IMG/VR virus record: IMGVR_UViG_3300035670_000110
Coordinates: 24,609 to 88,608 of that record
Length of the DNA stretch: 64,000 nucleotides
Source: a virus
Strand: one strand, 5' to 3'
A model generated the notes under the pieces. That model had not been told where the DNA came from. It searched no databases and saw only the letters and a list, made by a program, of their open reading frames with translations. Shown here piece by piece: positions 29,000 through 37,771 of the stretch. Both the position numbers and the translations under genes were made by a program. Every line of letters begins with the position of its first letter. Within the stretch, counting starts at the first letter, position 1.

Positions 29000-29776
29000 T
29001 CAGAAGATTCTGTCGATGATCTTACCATAAGCGGCATTACCATCGGGGGCAACTAAGCCAGCGCCAGTAGCAGGCATAACTCGGAAGTTAACGGGGAAGA
29101 CGGTAGCATCGTCACGACGAACGCCAACGCCAACTGCCTCTACAGAAACTGCACGATAGAGCATATAAATTCTCTCTGCCTTCTTACCTGCGCCACCAGA
29201 TTCGGCAACTGAGGTTGGAGCAGAACCTACGAAGCAAACGGAGCGCTCTACGGGAGCGATACCCAAAGAACCACCATTTAGATGAAGTAGATTTTGCACC
29301 TGTCCTACTGCTGAACCAGAAGCATAAACTGCTGATGCTCCTGCGGTTCCCAGAACGTTAGTAGCGCCGTCTGCTGATGCAGTAAGGTTGTAGGACTGTC
29401 CAAGATCTGTACTCTGGAAGTCTCCAGTAGCACCTGTGGCTCCACCGATAGCAACATACATATTTTCTAATGTTGCCTCTGTGAGGCTGGTTGCCACTGT
29501 AACTCTTTGAGAAGTCTTGAATAGTCTTGCGGTATCAAGGAGTTGGTCAACCATGACATCATTGAAGGTAGGCTCAATGTTTAGAGTTACACCCTCCATG
29601 GTGTAGCCTAGGTGATACCAGTCACCGTCGGGTACAGAAACTACGTTAGTAGGAATCTGAGCGGAAACTGTTGAAGAACTTACATTAATCTTGGTATTTT
29701 CTTGTCCTGCTTTGCCAGCATATACAACTGCTGCGCCAACGATAATATTTTTTGCATTAAAGTCTCTTGCGGCCAT
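29000..29776 (-). CDS. Major tail (tube) protein
   Basis: A 258-aa protein, rich in Ala, Gly and Thr. It begins MAARDFNAKNIIVGAAVVYA and contains a DGDWYHLGYTMEGVTLNIEP segment like those of siphophage tube subunits. A strong AAGGAGGTGA site precedes the ATG and a terminator follows the stop, as expected for an abundant structural protein. It sits between head-tail joining genes and the chaperone pair. The family assignment is by position and composition. Confidence 0.85.
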   Translation of the reverse strand: MAARDFNAKNIIVGAAVVYAGKAGQENTKINVSSSTVSAQIPTNVVSVPDGDWYHLGYTMEGVTLNIEPTFNDVMVDQLLDTARLFKTSQRVTVATSLTEATLENMYVAIGGATGATGDFQSTDLGQSYNLTASADGATNVLGTAGASAVYASGSAVGQVQNLLHLNGGSLGIAPVERSVCFVGSAPTSVAESGGAGKKAERIYMLYRAVSVEAVGVGVRRDDATVFPVNFRVMPATGAGLVAPDGNAAYGKIIDRIF

Positions 29777-29846
29777 TTATTATTTTCACCTCCTTGGAGC
29801 ATTAAAATAAAAACGCTTCCTCACAATTATGTTACCATGTAAGAAA

Positions 29847-30341
29847 TTATTTTGTGTACTCATAAGTTAGTTTTAAACAAGTAATAAACTTGGGTTTAAA
29901 ACTATCTATTCTTTTTTCATCTGCTATATAAGAGTCTTGATCTACTGTAATATATTTAAACTTTATTGTTGGGCTTGATGAAAGAAGATGGTTGTTAACT
30001 TCATTAGCACTTTCATCAAATTTTTCTAGAGCGTCAACAATGTAATTTTTTAGATAAAATATTTGAGGTAAATCTCCGACAATAATATAATCTGCCTCTT
30101 CTTTTTGAAGTGGCCAAAATGTTCCTGCTTTTGGCAAAAACATATAATCATATAGGATAAACGGCATTGTTGCTGAGTCTGGGGCTAGATTTTCACTGAC
30201 CGGGAAAAATGGTTTAAATGTATAGTTAGATGCGTTCCAAACAACACTTGCTGCTGCAGGCTGACCTGAAACAGATCCACTCACTAAATCCCATAAATAA
30301 TTGTTTATGTGAACAATGGCAAGTTCTGTTGGATTAGACAT
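29847..30341 (-). CDS. Tail terminator / tail completion protein (164 aa)
   Basis: The gene just before the major tail protein normally encodes the tail terminator. This 164-aa product has an alternating helix-strand pattern (LAIVHINNYLWDLV, then IIVGDLPQIFYLKNYIVDAL), compatible with the gpU-like fold of that family. No single diagnostic motif is visible. It overlaps the previous gene by eight bases. Confidence 0.7.
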   Translation of the reverse strand: MSNPTELAIVHINNYLWDLVSGSVSGQPAAASVVWNASNYTFKPFFPVSENLAPDSATMPFILYDYMFLPKAGTFWPLQKEEADYIIVGDLPQIFYLKNYIVDALEKFDESANEVNNHLLSSSPTIKFKYITVDQDSYIADEKRIDSFKPKFITCLKLTYEYTK

Positions 30342-31035
30342 AATATGTGCTTATACCTCCAGCAATTTGTGATGCATCTCTTCTAGCAGTTGTTAATGAA
30401 TCTCTCACCACTCCAGAGTTAATTCTTGGAATAATTAATCTTCTTCTTTCTAGTATACCTAATTCTATTCTTTTAAAGTATCCAAATTTAGTTAAAACTG
30501 CATTTGCTTGCTTTATCATAAAATTATTGAATGTTTTTTCAAAACTGCCAGCGACCTCTGGTCCTCCAGGATTTCTAACAAAAGATTCTGTAGTAGAAAC
30601 AAATCTACCATCCTTTAACCTAAAGGTTAAATACTTTCGTTCTTTCGGAGTAATGGTGATTGGGTCATTTTTTTCCATTACATCTGCTTTATTGGGAAAA
30701 GCATACCCTTGTCTATTTGGGTTTTTTGCCCGTGTAAATTTAAAATTAATAAAAGAATTCTTTGAATCGCTTGTTACTGTTCCTTTAAACAATCTTGCAT
30801 TCTTATCTCCAGTTTTATCAAACTCATAAACGTGGTGGTACGCAGAGGGGTTTTGTGCTGCCTGAGAATCCACATAGCCCTCAAAATAATTTTTTATTAC
30901 GAAGGCTGCACCTCTATTTATTTTTTCTCTGTTAACAGGGTTTTGATACAGATTGGTTATAATCGAACTATCGTAAGTAGATATTGCCAAAACTTTTTCA
31001 GAAAATTTATCAGTGTTGAATGCTTTTGTGGCCAT
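30334..31035 (-). CDS. Head-tail joining / tail completion protein (233 aa)
   Basis: A basic protein in the connector cluster. It contains a long central strand-rich segment (NSFINFKFTRAKNPNRQGYA) and ends in a basic helix with RRRLIIPRINSGVV. No known family was recognised with confidence. The place between the stopper-like and terminator-like genes suggests a neck component. The start overlaps the preceding stop by one base. Confidence 0.7.
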   Translation of the reverse strand: MATKAFNTDKFSEKVLAISTYDSSIITNLYQNPVNREKINRGAAFVIKNYFEGYVDSQAAQNPSAYHHVYEFDKTGDKNARLFKGTVTSDSKNSFINFKFTRAKNPNRQGYAFPNKADVMEKNDPITITPKERKYLTFRLKDGRFVSTTESFVRNPGGPEVAGSFEKTFNNFMIKQANAVLTKFGYFKRIELGILERRRLIIPRINSGVVRDSLTTARRDASQIAGGISTYYV

Positions 31036-31472
31036 TAGGACATCCTCTGCATTTCTTGTCTCATGAGAATAGTTTCGTATTCTATAACTGATCCGTCAAA
31101 GTTTATTAATGGAGTGCTTCCTCTTGGCTCAAAAATGGTAGATCCTTGAAATCCGCCGTCTGTTGATGGGTCTTGATTTTCTAGGTATATTACTCCATTA
31201 GAATTTCTTATCTTTACGACCCTTCTGTCTGAAGGAATAACTTCTGAAGCCCTTAATTTTACTAAAGAATTTAACATATTTAAATAATTATTTATCTCTA
31301 CTGTAGTAGAGTTTTCTCCGACACCTTTTCTGATGACACCCCTGGCAAGACAGTTAATTGTTTTTTCAAACGACCAGGATCTTACTACCGCGCCAGTAGA
31401 ATCCTGAGAAATTGTTGGCTTATATATATCTGCTTGCATTGTGTATGTTGTTGATGTTATACATCCAGTCAT
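31035..31472 (-). CDS. Head-closure (stopper)-like protein (145 aa)
   Basis: The mostly beta protein begins MTGCITSTTYTMQADIYKPT and has the small-barrel pattern expected of head-closure proteins (TTVEINNYLNMLNSLVKLRA, VIPSDRRVVKIRNSNG). It lies immediately after the connector gene, as in SPP1- and HK97-like modules. The assignment is from gene order and fold impression. Confidence 0.7.
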   Translation of the reverse strand: MTGCITSTTYTMQADIYKPTISQDSTGAVVRSWSFEKTINCLARGVIRKGVGENSTTVEINNYLNMLNSLVKLRASEVIPSDRRVVKIRNSNGVIYLENQDPSTDGGFQGSTIFEPRGSTPLINFDGSVIEYETILMRQEMQRMS

Positions 31473-32378
31473 TTAAATCACCAAGTATCTTGGCTGCTTA
31501 TAAATTGACAATAAATTATCTACGATTAAATTTCCTGTTCCTGTTGCAAAATCTTTTCCATACTTAATATCGTAGGAGTCATTTGATAATTCAGCAATAT
31601 TTTTATTTCTTATATTGGAATCACTGCATAGATAATCTTCTATTAATAATGCTGTTGATTCTTCTATTTCTGCAGGAACATAGTCCCATCCCCACACTCC
31701 ATCAATTTTATACGAATAATCTTTTTTAAATATTCCATCATAATAAAAAACTGAAAACTTTGGAAACTCTAATGTTTCTTTGTTTTCTAGCGAACTATTA
31801 ACAATTTTTATCCTGCTGTCTGATGGACCTATTTCTATCGGGTAATCAAACTGGTAAGTTGAATTATCTCTTTCATAAACTAATAGATCATCTTCATAGA
31901 TTGAGTCAATTCTGTATATTTTTTCTGGCAAAGATAAAATATCTGTATTGTTTCCATAAACAGTCACAGTTCTTTTTTCTTTATTAAAATTAAAACCAAG
32001 ATGAGAGTTTATAATTAATCTTGCTCTTCTTTCTAATCTTCTTAGTTGTTCATCTGTTACTGAATCTTGTATTGTAGCCAACTCTCTGATTCTATCTGGA
32101 GTTGCATATGGCCTAACTAATGAAGCAAATTGAATTTCATTATAGGCCCCAGATCCACTAGTGGTTACATACTCTATTTTTAATTTTCTATCATATTGTG
32201 TTGAGTCTGCGTTAAGAGTAACAGTATATACGGAGGATGCTCCCACAGAGGCTTTACCGCCCTGAATAAATTCTTCAGTATCTAAATCATACACCTCAAA
32301 ATAAACATTCGTTGCGTATGCGCTAGCACTATATAAAATGTTAAGAGGGGCATTGTCTTGTCTTAAATATTCAATCAT
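31473..32378 (-). CDS. Head-tail connector/adaptor protein (301 aa)
   Basis: The N-terminal 90 aa form a beta domain (FEVYDLDTEEFIQGGKASVG). The rest resembles phage head-tail adaptors, with ATIQDSVTDEQLRRLERRAR and ALLIEDYLCSDSNIRNKNIA helices and a final SNDSYDIKYG segment common in that family. It follows the capsid gene after a terminator hairpin. The extra N-terminal domain makes it longer than a typical adaptor of 100-180 aa. Confidence 0.78.
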   Translation of the reverse strand: MIEYLRQDNAPLNILYSASAYATNVYFEVYDLDTEEFIQGGKASVGASSVYTVTLNADSTQYDRKLKIEYVTTSGSGAYNEIQFASLVRPYATPDRIRELATIQDSVTDEQLRRLERRARLIINSHLGFNFNKEKRTVTVYGNNTDILSLPEKIYRIDSIYEDDLLVYERDNSTYQFDYPIEIGPSDSRIKIVNSSLENKETLEFPKFSVFYYDGIFKKDYSYKIDGVWGWDYVPAEIEESTALLIEDYLCSDSNIRNKNIAELSNDSYDIKYGKDFATGTGNLIVDNLLSIYKQPRYLVI

Positions 32379-32434
32379 TGAACACCGCCATATAAATTTA
32401 TATAACTATTTTACTATATATTAAGATATGGAAA

Positions 32435-32456
32435 GAGGGCCGATTTCTCGGCCCTC
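32435..32456 (-). terminator. Terminator-like hairpin after the major capsid gene
   Basis: A GC-rich 9-bp perfect stem, GAGGGCCGA / TCGGCCCTC, with a 4-base loop starts 22 bases past the capsid stop. Read leftwards it is followed by a short TTTCC. Partial termination would keep capsid mRNA levels above those of the connector genes. Confidence 0.85.
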
Positions 32457-32477
32457 CAACCACATTATTTAGTTATA

Positions 32478-33596
32478 TCAGCCAGTTACGGCATTGGCCT
32501 TGGCCATTGCAGAGAGTTCTTCGATGTTTAGACCCATTCGGACATAAACGGTGTACTCTACTGTGTCCTTCTTTGGCTTGAACTCACGATGGACAGTAAC
32601 GTCTCTCTGGAAGCCCCAGATTCTGTTCTGTGGGAATGTGAGGTCAACGTAGTGGTCTGGGTATAGTGGAACTTCCATTACGGGAATACCGAAAATGGAG
32701 GTTGTCATACCTGCAGGGCCACCAACGCGGGCGGGGGTGCCACGAAGAATACCGGCAGCGATATCCTCAGGAACACCTCCTGAGCCAATCTGACGTAGAT
32801 CAGTTAGAAGGGTTTGAACGTTCTTTGTGGAAGCATAGAACTTCAACTCTTGACGACGAGCCTTGAACTTACGGGGCAATGCGTTGTAAAGAGACTCAAA
32901 GAAGGCGATTGCTGAACCACTCTTCAGTTGTCCTGAAGTAGTTGCAGCGGTGAAGAATGTGGATGCTGTAGTAAGGGTTGCAGCAGTACCGAAGTGAGTA
33001 CCACCAGCAGCGCCGTCAGCGAGTGCAACGAACCCATCGATTGTGTATGGGTAGGTTGTACCAGCGTAGGAAGCAGTTCCCTGAGCAGCCAGACCATTGA
33101 TGGCGATATCTTCAAGATCGTTACCGAATTGACCAGCCATTAGGCGGACAATGTGATCCTCAAGAGCGGAGCCTTCAATGTTATCCTCAAGTGCCTCAGT
33201 TGAGAGTTCGTAGTCCAAGCGGAACTTAGTTGTGACGATTTCAACCTTGGTAAATTGAGCACCACGGTTTGCATAGCCTGTTTCGCCTGCACCAGCATCA
33301 AAGATGTTCTCACTTGCTTGTGATGCTTTGCGGATCAAACGAGTACCAACCTGAATCTTATCGAATTCAGCGGTGTTGGCTCGCATGATTTGTCTACGAC
33401 CGTCGTTGCCTAATACCATCTGATCAAACACATAGTCTAGGAATTGACGGGATTGTTCTGGAAGTAGCACGCCACCATTTTGAGTCAATGGGTTGCTTGT
33501 CAAGTTCTCCATATCACCGCTAGATGATAGGTCGGAGATGATTGCACCTGTACCAACATTTACTGCGGCAGCGGCCTTATTAATTGCGTCACTCAT
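32478..33596 (-). CDS. Major capsid protein, HK97 fold
   Basis: A 372-aa capsid subunit. The N-terminal arm leads to LLPEQSRQFLDYVFDQMVLG, then the E-loop-like FDKIQVGTRLIRKASQA, then KFRLDYELSTEALEDNIEGS and VRLMAGQFGNDLEDIAINGL, a pattern common to phage capsid proteins of this fold. The C-terminal part has FGIPVMEVPLYPDHYVD and RIWGFQRDVTVHREFKPKKD. A GAGAGGTG site precedes the start and a terminator follows. Codon use looks smoother and more GC-rich than that of its neighbours, as for a highly expressed gene. Confidence 0.93.
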   Translation of the reverse strand: MSDAINKAAAAVNVGTGAIISDLSSSGDMENLTSNPLTQNGGVLLPEQSRQFLDYVFDQMVLGNDGRRQIMRANTAEFDKIQVGTRLIRKASQASENIFDAGAGETGYANRGAQFTKVEIVTTKFRLDYELSTEALEDNIEGSALEDHIVRLMAGQFGNDLEDIAINGLAAQGTASYAGTTYPYTIDGFVALADGAAGGTHFGTAATLTTASTFFTAATTSGQLKSGSAIAFFESLYNALPRKFKARRQELKFYASTKNVQTLLTDLRQIGSGGVPEDIAAGILRGTPARVGGPAGMTTSIFGIPVMEVPLYPDHYVDLTFPQNRIWGFQRDVTVHREFKPKKDTVEYTVYVRMGLNIEELSAMAKANAVTG

Positions 33597-33624
33597 GCTT
33601 TTCTTTACACCTCTCTTTCATATT

Positions 33625-34164
33625 TTAGTTAAATAGATCTGCGGAACTGAGGAAGCGTCCGCCCCATAATGATTTCTTCATTACGGGTTGCTCTGGGATA
33701 CTATTTTCTAGTTCACCAGACTTCTTAATTGCTGTCTCTTCTTCTACAGATTCAACTCTGCTTGCAATTTCTGTAGCAGCGTTATTGAGATCAGCCAAAC
33801 TCTTAGTTACCTCTTCGTATTTTGCTTGAAGTTGCCCAACTTTTTCATCGACAGCCTTTGCCAACTCAAGAACAGCGCTTGTAATTTTATCAAATGACTC
33901 TGTGCTTGACTCAACTGACTTTGTTAGGGCCTCTTCCACAAATGACTTAACTTCGCCTAAAGCCTTTTCCATGTCAAAAACTTCTGAGGAAGTGTCTTCT
34001 GATTCGGCTTCTCCAGCCTCAACAACATCAGATTTAGCCATTGCTAGTGCCTCATTAACAACGTCCTCTATAGTTTCTTCTACTTCAAACTCAACCTCTT
34101 CTGAAGTTTCGTCTACAGCCTGGGCGGTGTCAAGTTCTTCATGGCTTGTTTCGTTGTCAGCCAT
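33625..34164 (-). CDS. Nested in-frame scaffold protein (179 aa)
   Basis: An internal ATG at 34164 (codon 556 of the protease frame) starts MADNETSHEELDTAQAVDET. It is preceded by a near-perfect AAGGAGGTG ribosome site with six-base spacing. The product is acidic, with long helices (VKSFVEEALTKSVESSTESF, LEVAKAV-like heptads), as scaffolding proteins are. This matches lambda C/Nu3-type nesting, where protease and scaffold share a C-terminus. Translation from this start is inferred from the ribosome site. Confidence 0.82.
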   Translation of the reverse strand: MADNETSHEELDTAQAVDETSEEVEFEVEETIEDVVNEALAMAKSDVVEAGEAESEDTSSEVFDMEKALGEVKSFVEEALTKSVESSTESFDKITSAVLELAKAVDEKVGQLQAKYEEVTKSLADLNNAATEIASRVESVEEETAIKKSGELENSIPEQPVMKKSLWGGRFLSSADLFN

Positions 34165-35829
34165 TTCAACACCTCCTTCGTTTTTTTGTAAAGTCTCTAA
34201 GGACTTTTTTGTTGACAAGGGATTTTCCTTTGGCAACAAGTCTGTATCGTAAGAAGTTCTTTTGAACTTTCCTGTTTTTAGCGCGTGCAAAAATCCTTTA
34301 ACTCTGGCCTCAGCCCATTCATTTTCTGAAGAAGAATTATTTTTTGAAGATACTGGATTATTTCTGTAGGACTCTATTCCGCGATTAAAAACCTTTAGTA
34401 ATGTTTCAAAATCGGTTCTCTTAGAATTAACGTTACCATATTTTTCATTATGTTGAGAAACTAGATTTTCTAAATTCTTTTTAATGTTTTCTGGAATAAC
34501 TTTATTAACACTAATAACCTTTAATTTAACAAGTTCTTCTATGCTTTTATAAACAAAATTTTGTGTGGAAAGAAATTTATTTCCAAACTCTTTATACAGT
34601 CTTAATTCGGCAATGTTATCTGAAATAACCTCTACACGGCCCTTATTAATTTTATTGTCTTCTCTATAAGCAACAAAAGATCCTACCTCTATTTCTGTAG
34701 GATCAGACTTATACATTCTTTTCTTCTTTCCATATGCTTTTTTAGGAGACATTGTGGCAGAAGCGGATACAGCACCTGGAAGCCCTTGTTCAGCATTTCT
34801 AGCAGGAGTATTTTCACTTGTGACTGTTTCTTTCTCAATATCTTCTGCTTTGTCTAAGGAGTCTATTGCTCTTAAAGTACTCATTTTATGCCCCACTCTA
34901 GTATCTGTTGCCTCCCAGCCCTCTGATCCTTTTCGATAGACTCTAATTAATACTGCTGGGTCGCCATCTTCTGCATTAACTGTAAAGTCTGAATCAGGAA
35001 CATCGATGCTGCCACTTCTGACCACTCTTTCTACTTTCCCGCGTGCAGTGCCACCAGAAGAATTCCAGGAAACAAATTGTCCTACGCGAACTGAATCTGC
35101 TTTTGCTAAAAAGCCGTCCACTATTTTTCCTATTTCTTGATTTTTGTTAATGTCTGTTGATTCTACCCATCCTATTTCATTCATATTTGTTGAGCAAACT
35201 GGGCATTGGAAGGAATCTGATTTTTCAGTTATTGCGATTTTATCTATTGGACACCAAAAAACATTCTCTGTTGTAAACTCTGTGGCGATACCGCTGGTCA
35301 CTATTTGATCATCGACTTTTTGAATGGAAAAAATATTAGCAAATTGGTTTGCAGGAGAATCAACTAGGGATAACTCCATTAACTCGTATTCTTTTACTAT
35401 TCTTACAGAATTATCATCTTCGTCGTCCATTTTATTTTCATAGTCAACAATTCTTCCACCAATAGAAAATCCTGTTAAAGTTCCATCTAAAACCATTTGC
35501 CAAATGTTTTCTGCGCCTTTTGAAATATAGGCGTCTACAAAAATACCGTTATATGTTTTACCAGTTTCTTTATCAAAGAAGGAGTTTTCTCTAAACGAAA
35601 CAACTTTTCCGGCAGGAATGGGCTGATGCATTAATCTTACATTTCCACGAAAATTCTCAAAAGCCTTTCTTGATGCTTCTGATAGCAAGACATCACCTTG
35701 CCTGTCAACATTATCTAATGTAGCAAACCCGCTAACGATTCTTCTTTCTTCATCCACCTTAGCGATGGGCATTGTTAATCTTAGGCTGTCGCCATCTAAA
35801 TCAAAGTGTGCTTTATTCATATCAACCAT
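33625..35829 (-). CDS. Capsid maturation protease (XkdF-like) fused to scaffold region, 734 aa
   Basis: The N-terminal 165 aa form a prohead-protease domain: IVSGFATLDNVDRQGDVLL, MHQPIPAGKV with probable catalytic H68, GTLTGFSIGGRI with probable nucleophile S122, and YELMELSLVDSPANQF. Next comes a cysteine cluster (C193, C209, C212) and an SH3-like VGQFVSWNSSGGTARGKVER segment, repeated in weaker form as VGSFVAYREDNKINKGRVEV. A helical WAEARVKGFLHALKTGKFKR section follows. The last 179 residues are acidic and coiled-coil and form a scaffold, with its own start at M556. Gene order portal-protease-capsid is classical. Confidence 0.9.
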   Translation of the reverse strand: MVDMNKAHFDLDGDSLRLTMPIAKVDEERRIVSGFATLDNVDRQGDVLLSEASRKAFENFRGNVRLMHQPIPAGKVVSFRENSFFDKETGKTYNGIFVDAYISKGAENIWQMVLDGTLTGFSIGGRIVDYENKMDDEDDNSVRIVKEYELMELSLVDSPANQFANIFSIQKVDDQIVTSGIATEFTTENVFWCPIDKIAITEKSDSFQCPVCSTNMNEIGWVESTDINKNQEIGKIVDGFLAKADSVRVGQFVSWNSSGGTARGKVERVVRSGSIDVPDSDFTVNAEDGDPAVLIRVYRKGSEGWEATDTRVGHKMSTLRAIDSLDKAEDIEKETVTSENTPARNAEQGLPGAVSASATMSPKKAYGKKKRMYKSDPTEIEVGSFVAYREDNKINKGRVEVISDNIAELRLYKEFGNKFLSTQNFVYKSIEELVKLKVISVNKVIPENIKKNLENLVSQHNEKYGNVNSKRTDFETLLKVFNRGIESYRNNPVSSKNNSSSENEWAEARVKGFLHALKTGKFKRTSYDTDLLPKENPLSTKKSLETLQKNEGGVEMADNETSHEELDTAQAVDETSEEVEFEVEETIEDVVNEALAMAKSDVVEAGEAESEDTSSEVFDMEKALGEVKSFVEEALTKSVESSTESFDKITSAVLELAKAVDEKVGQLQAKYEEVTKSLADLNNAATEIASRVESVEEETAIKKSGELENSIPEQPVMKKSLWGGRFLSSADLFN
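34170..34180 (-). promoter_or_regulatory. Strong internal ribosome-binding site for the nested scaffold
   Basis: Minus-strand GAAGGAGGTGT lies inside the protease open frame, six bases before the in-frame ATG at 34164. It is among the best Shine-Dalgarno matches in the window and has no other purpose in the middle of a long gene. Confidence 0.88.
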
Positions 35830-35859
35830 GGTGTTTTAATTATATTATATATAACTTTA

Positions 35860-37461
35860 TTAATTTTGCTGTCTTCCGTCGCCCTGTGTTGCCCTTGGCA
35901 TTTCCGCTGAATCTGATGCATTAGAAGATCTTTCTTGATCTCTTACCCTATTTCTAGTTGCTTGTGCTGTTTGCTCTGATGCTTGTGGGCCAGTTAATAT
36001 TACAGGATTATCCCCATCAGGTAGGCTGGACTTTCCAAGTCTTTCTCTTACCTCATTGGGAACAATAACTCTCATTCTTAAATATCTTTCATCAATTTTT
36101 GATTGAGTTTCTTCGTCAGTCAGGGTTAGTTCATTAAATTCAAATTTAAATATGTCTGTTTTTTCAGCAATAATTTTATTAATTTTCTTTTCAAGCGCGT
36201 CCTGTGCTGGACGGCAGACTTGTTCTTTAAATGTTCTGTCTGACTCTCTTGCCGCAGCCAATCCAATTCCTTCAGTAGATCCTACTTTAGATGCTGGAAC
36301 TCTATGGGCCATTAAGATTTCTTCTTTATTCATTTTTTTATAGTTATTAAATGATGAATCTTGAATGTTTGTTTCAATAGGCTCCATCTTCATTTCCACT
36401 TTAGTTTCTGGGGTATCTCCTGGAATAGGAATGATGGCTGTTCTATGAGACTGACCTCTTAGATTTCCCTGAAAAAATTCAAACAGTCTTTCTTCTGCCT
36501 GACGACTCATCTTTGCGCCCTTTAGCCAGAAAATATATCTTGGAACTGCCTTGTTCTCAAAGTACTCAAGATTAAATCTGGACGCAAACTCATTTCCTGC
36601 CATTGCATTTTTAGCAGCAACAATTGCGGGAAGTCCGTAATAAGTGTTAGTGGGCGTGTAATTCTTAATATGAATTATTTCATTTGGCCTTGGGTCAGTT
36701 GTTATCGGGTTCTTTTCTTTTCCTTCAAAGTTTCTAAAGAACACGGCCTTGCCGTTGACGATTTGTACAAAGCCGTCACGCAATCTACGCACTCGCATTG
36801 TAGAGGCGGGAATATGACCAATGTAACCGATTTCGCCATTAACTTTCCGACCGATTTCAATATACCCATTACCCGTTGCCTCCGCATCTATATAAGATTT
36901 AATTAGTGTCATAGTAAATGTATCATCGTCATTACGGGATTCAAGCCATTCTATTGCCTGCTCTCTTTGTCGGGCAATCTTTCTTCTGGCTCTTGCCAAT
37001 TGGTCTGGGTCATTTATCTCTTCAAGTTTTTGTATTATTTCCAATTTAGGCAATAAATCGTATCCTAGACCAACTATGTTTGCAACCTTTGCATTAATTG
37101 CAGAATAGTTTGGAGCGGAAAGTTCATATATTTTTGCTAAAGCCCCTAAATTATATTGAGGCTCTACAACGTCAAATATTCCATACCCGTACTTATCTGG
37201 AATAATTTGTTTTGAGGTTGCTTCATCTCCAGCATAAACATTATCGTCTGCTGTAACAATTTCTCCCCCGGCAGTTATAAGCGCTTTGCTTAATTTTCTA
37301 CGAGCAGATCTTTTAAAATTTTGAGACAATCCGTTAAGTTGCAAGATGCTATCTGCATCCTGTTTAAAATCATCTTTCTCTGGTTGCATTGGATTGTCTG
37401 ATGATACAGACTTTCCTATGTGAACGCTATCGATCCAAAGATCTTCTTGTTCGTTTTGCAT
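35860..37461 (-). CDS. Portal protein (PBSX/HK97-type family)
   Basis: A portal of about 533 aa, forming the dodecameric ring at the DNA-entry vertex. Key stretches are PNEIIHIKNYTPTNTYYGLP, GNEFASRFNLEYFENKAVPR, MNKEEILMAHRVPASKVGST and ARESDRTFKEQVCRPAQDAL, which together match phage portals of the PBSX type. The C-terminus is Gln/Arg/Ser rich. The frame is open upstream to an ATG at 37485. I prefer the ATG at 37461 because GGAG lies nine bases before it, but this is not certain. It overlaps the 108-aa gene before it. No terminase gene precedes it. Confidence 0.92.
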   Translation of the reverse strand: MQNEQEDLWIDSVHIGKSVSSDNPMQPEKDDFKQDADSILQLNGLSQNFKRSARRKLSKALITAGGEIVTADDNVYAGDEATSKQIIPDKYGYGIFDVVEPQYNLGALAKIYELSAPNYSAINAKVANIVGLGYDLLPKLEIIQKLEEINDPDQLARARRKIARQREQAIEWLESRNDDDTFTMTLIKSYIDAEATGNGYIEIGRKVNGEIGYIGHIPASTMRVRRLRDGFVQIVNGKAVFFRNFEGKEKNPITTDPRPNEIIHIKNYTPTNTYYGLPAIVAAKNAMAGNEFASRFNLEYFENKAVPRYIFWLKGAKMSRQAEERLFEFFQGNLRGQSHRTAIIPIPGDTPETKVEMKMEPIETNIQDSSFNNYKKMNKEEILMAHRVPASKVGSTEGIGLAAARESDRTFKEQVCRPAQDALEKKINKIIAEKTDIFKFEFNELTLTDEETQSKIDERYLRMRVIVPNEVRERLGKSSLPDGDNPVILTGPQASEQTAQATRNRVRDQERSSNASDSAEMPRATQGDGRQQN

Positions 37462-37753
37462 CTCTCCACGCTCCAGTATCTCCATATGTTAGGAGTCCAT
37501 TTTCCATACGATATTTATCCTCTTGGTATTCTTCTTCTGTCACACGACCTATGCCTGGAATAAAAACAGCCTGTCCTTCCGGCTGACCATAATGTGCAGC
37601 AGCCTTTCTAATTTCAGCCATTTTTTCAATGTCTCCACGCATAGAAGGAATGTTTAAAACATTATCATCGTCATCTTTAAAGATTCCACCCTCTGGAAGT
37701 AGCCAAACATATACTCCATAGTTAGACGGATCTTGTACTATTTGTAATCCCAT
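37427..37753 (-). CDS. Hypothetical 108-aa protein before the portal
   Basis: A small protein with NYGVYVWLLPEGGIFKDDDD near the N-terminus and a charged helical C-terminus with ITEEEYQ-like segments and a RTRR stretch. The family is not recognised, although short proteins with a YVWLLPxG motif before the portal are known to me from other tailed phages. It overlaps the portal start by 35-59 bases in a different frame. Its job may be linked to portal assembly, inferred from position only. Confidence 0.72.
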   Translation of the reverse strand: MGLQIVQDPSNYGVYVWLLPEGGIFKDDDDNVLNIPSMRGDIEKMAEIRKAAAHYGQPEGQAVFIPGIGRVTEEEYQEDKYRMENGLLTYGDTGAWRDAKRTRRSLDR

Positions 37754-37771
37754 GTACCAAATAATATCATA

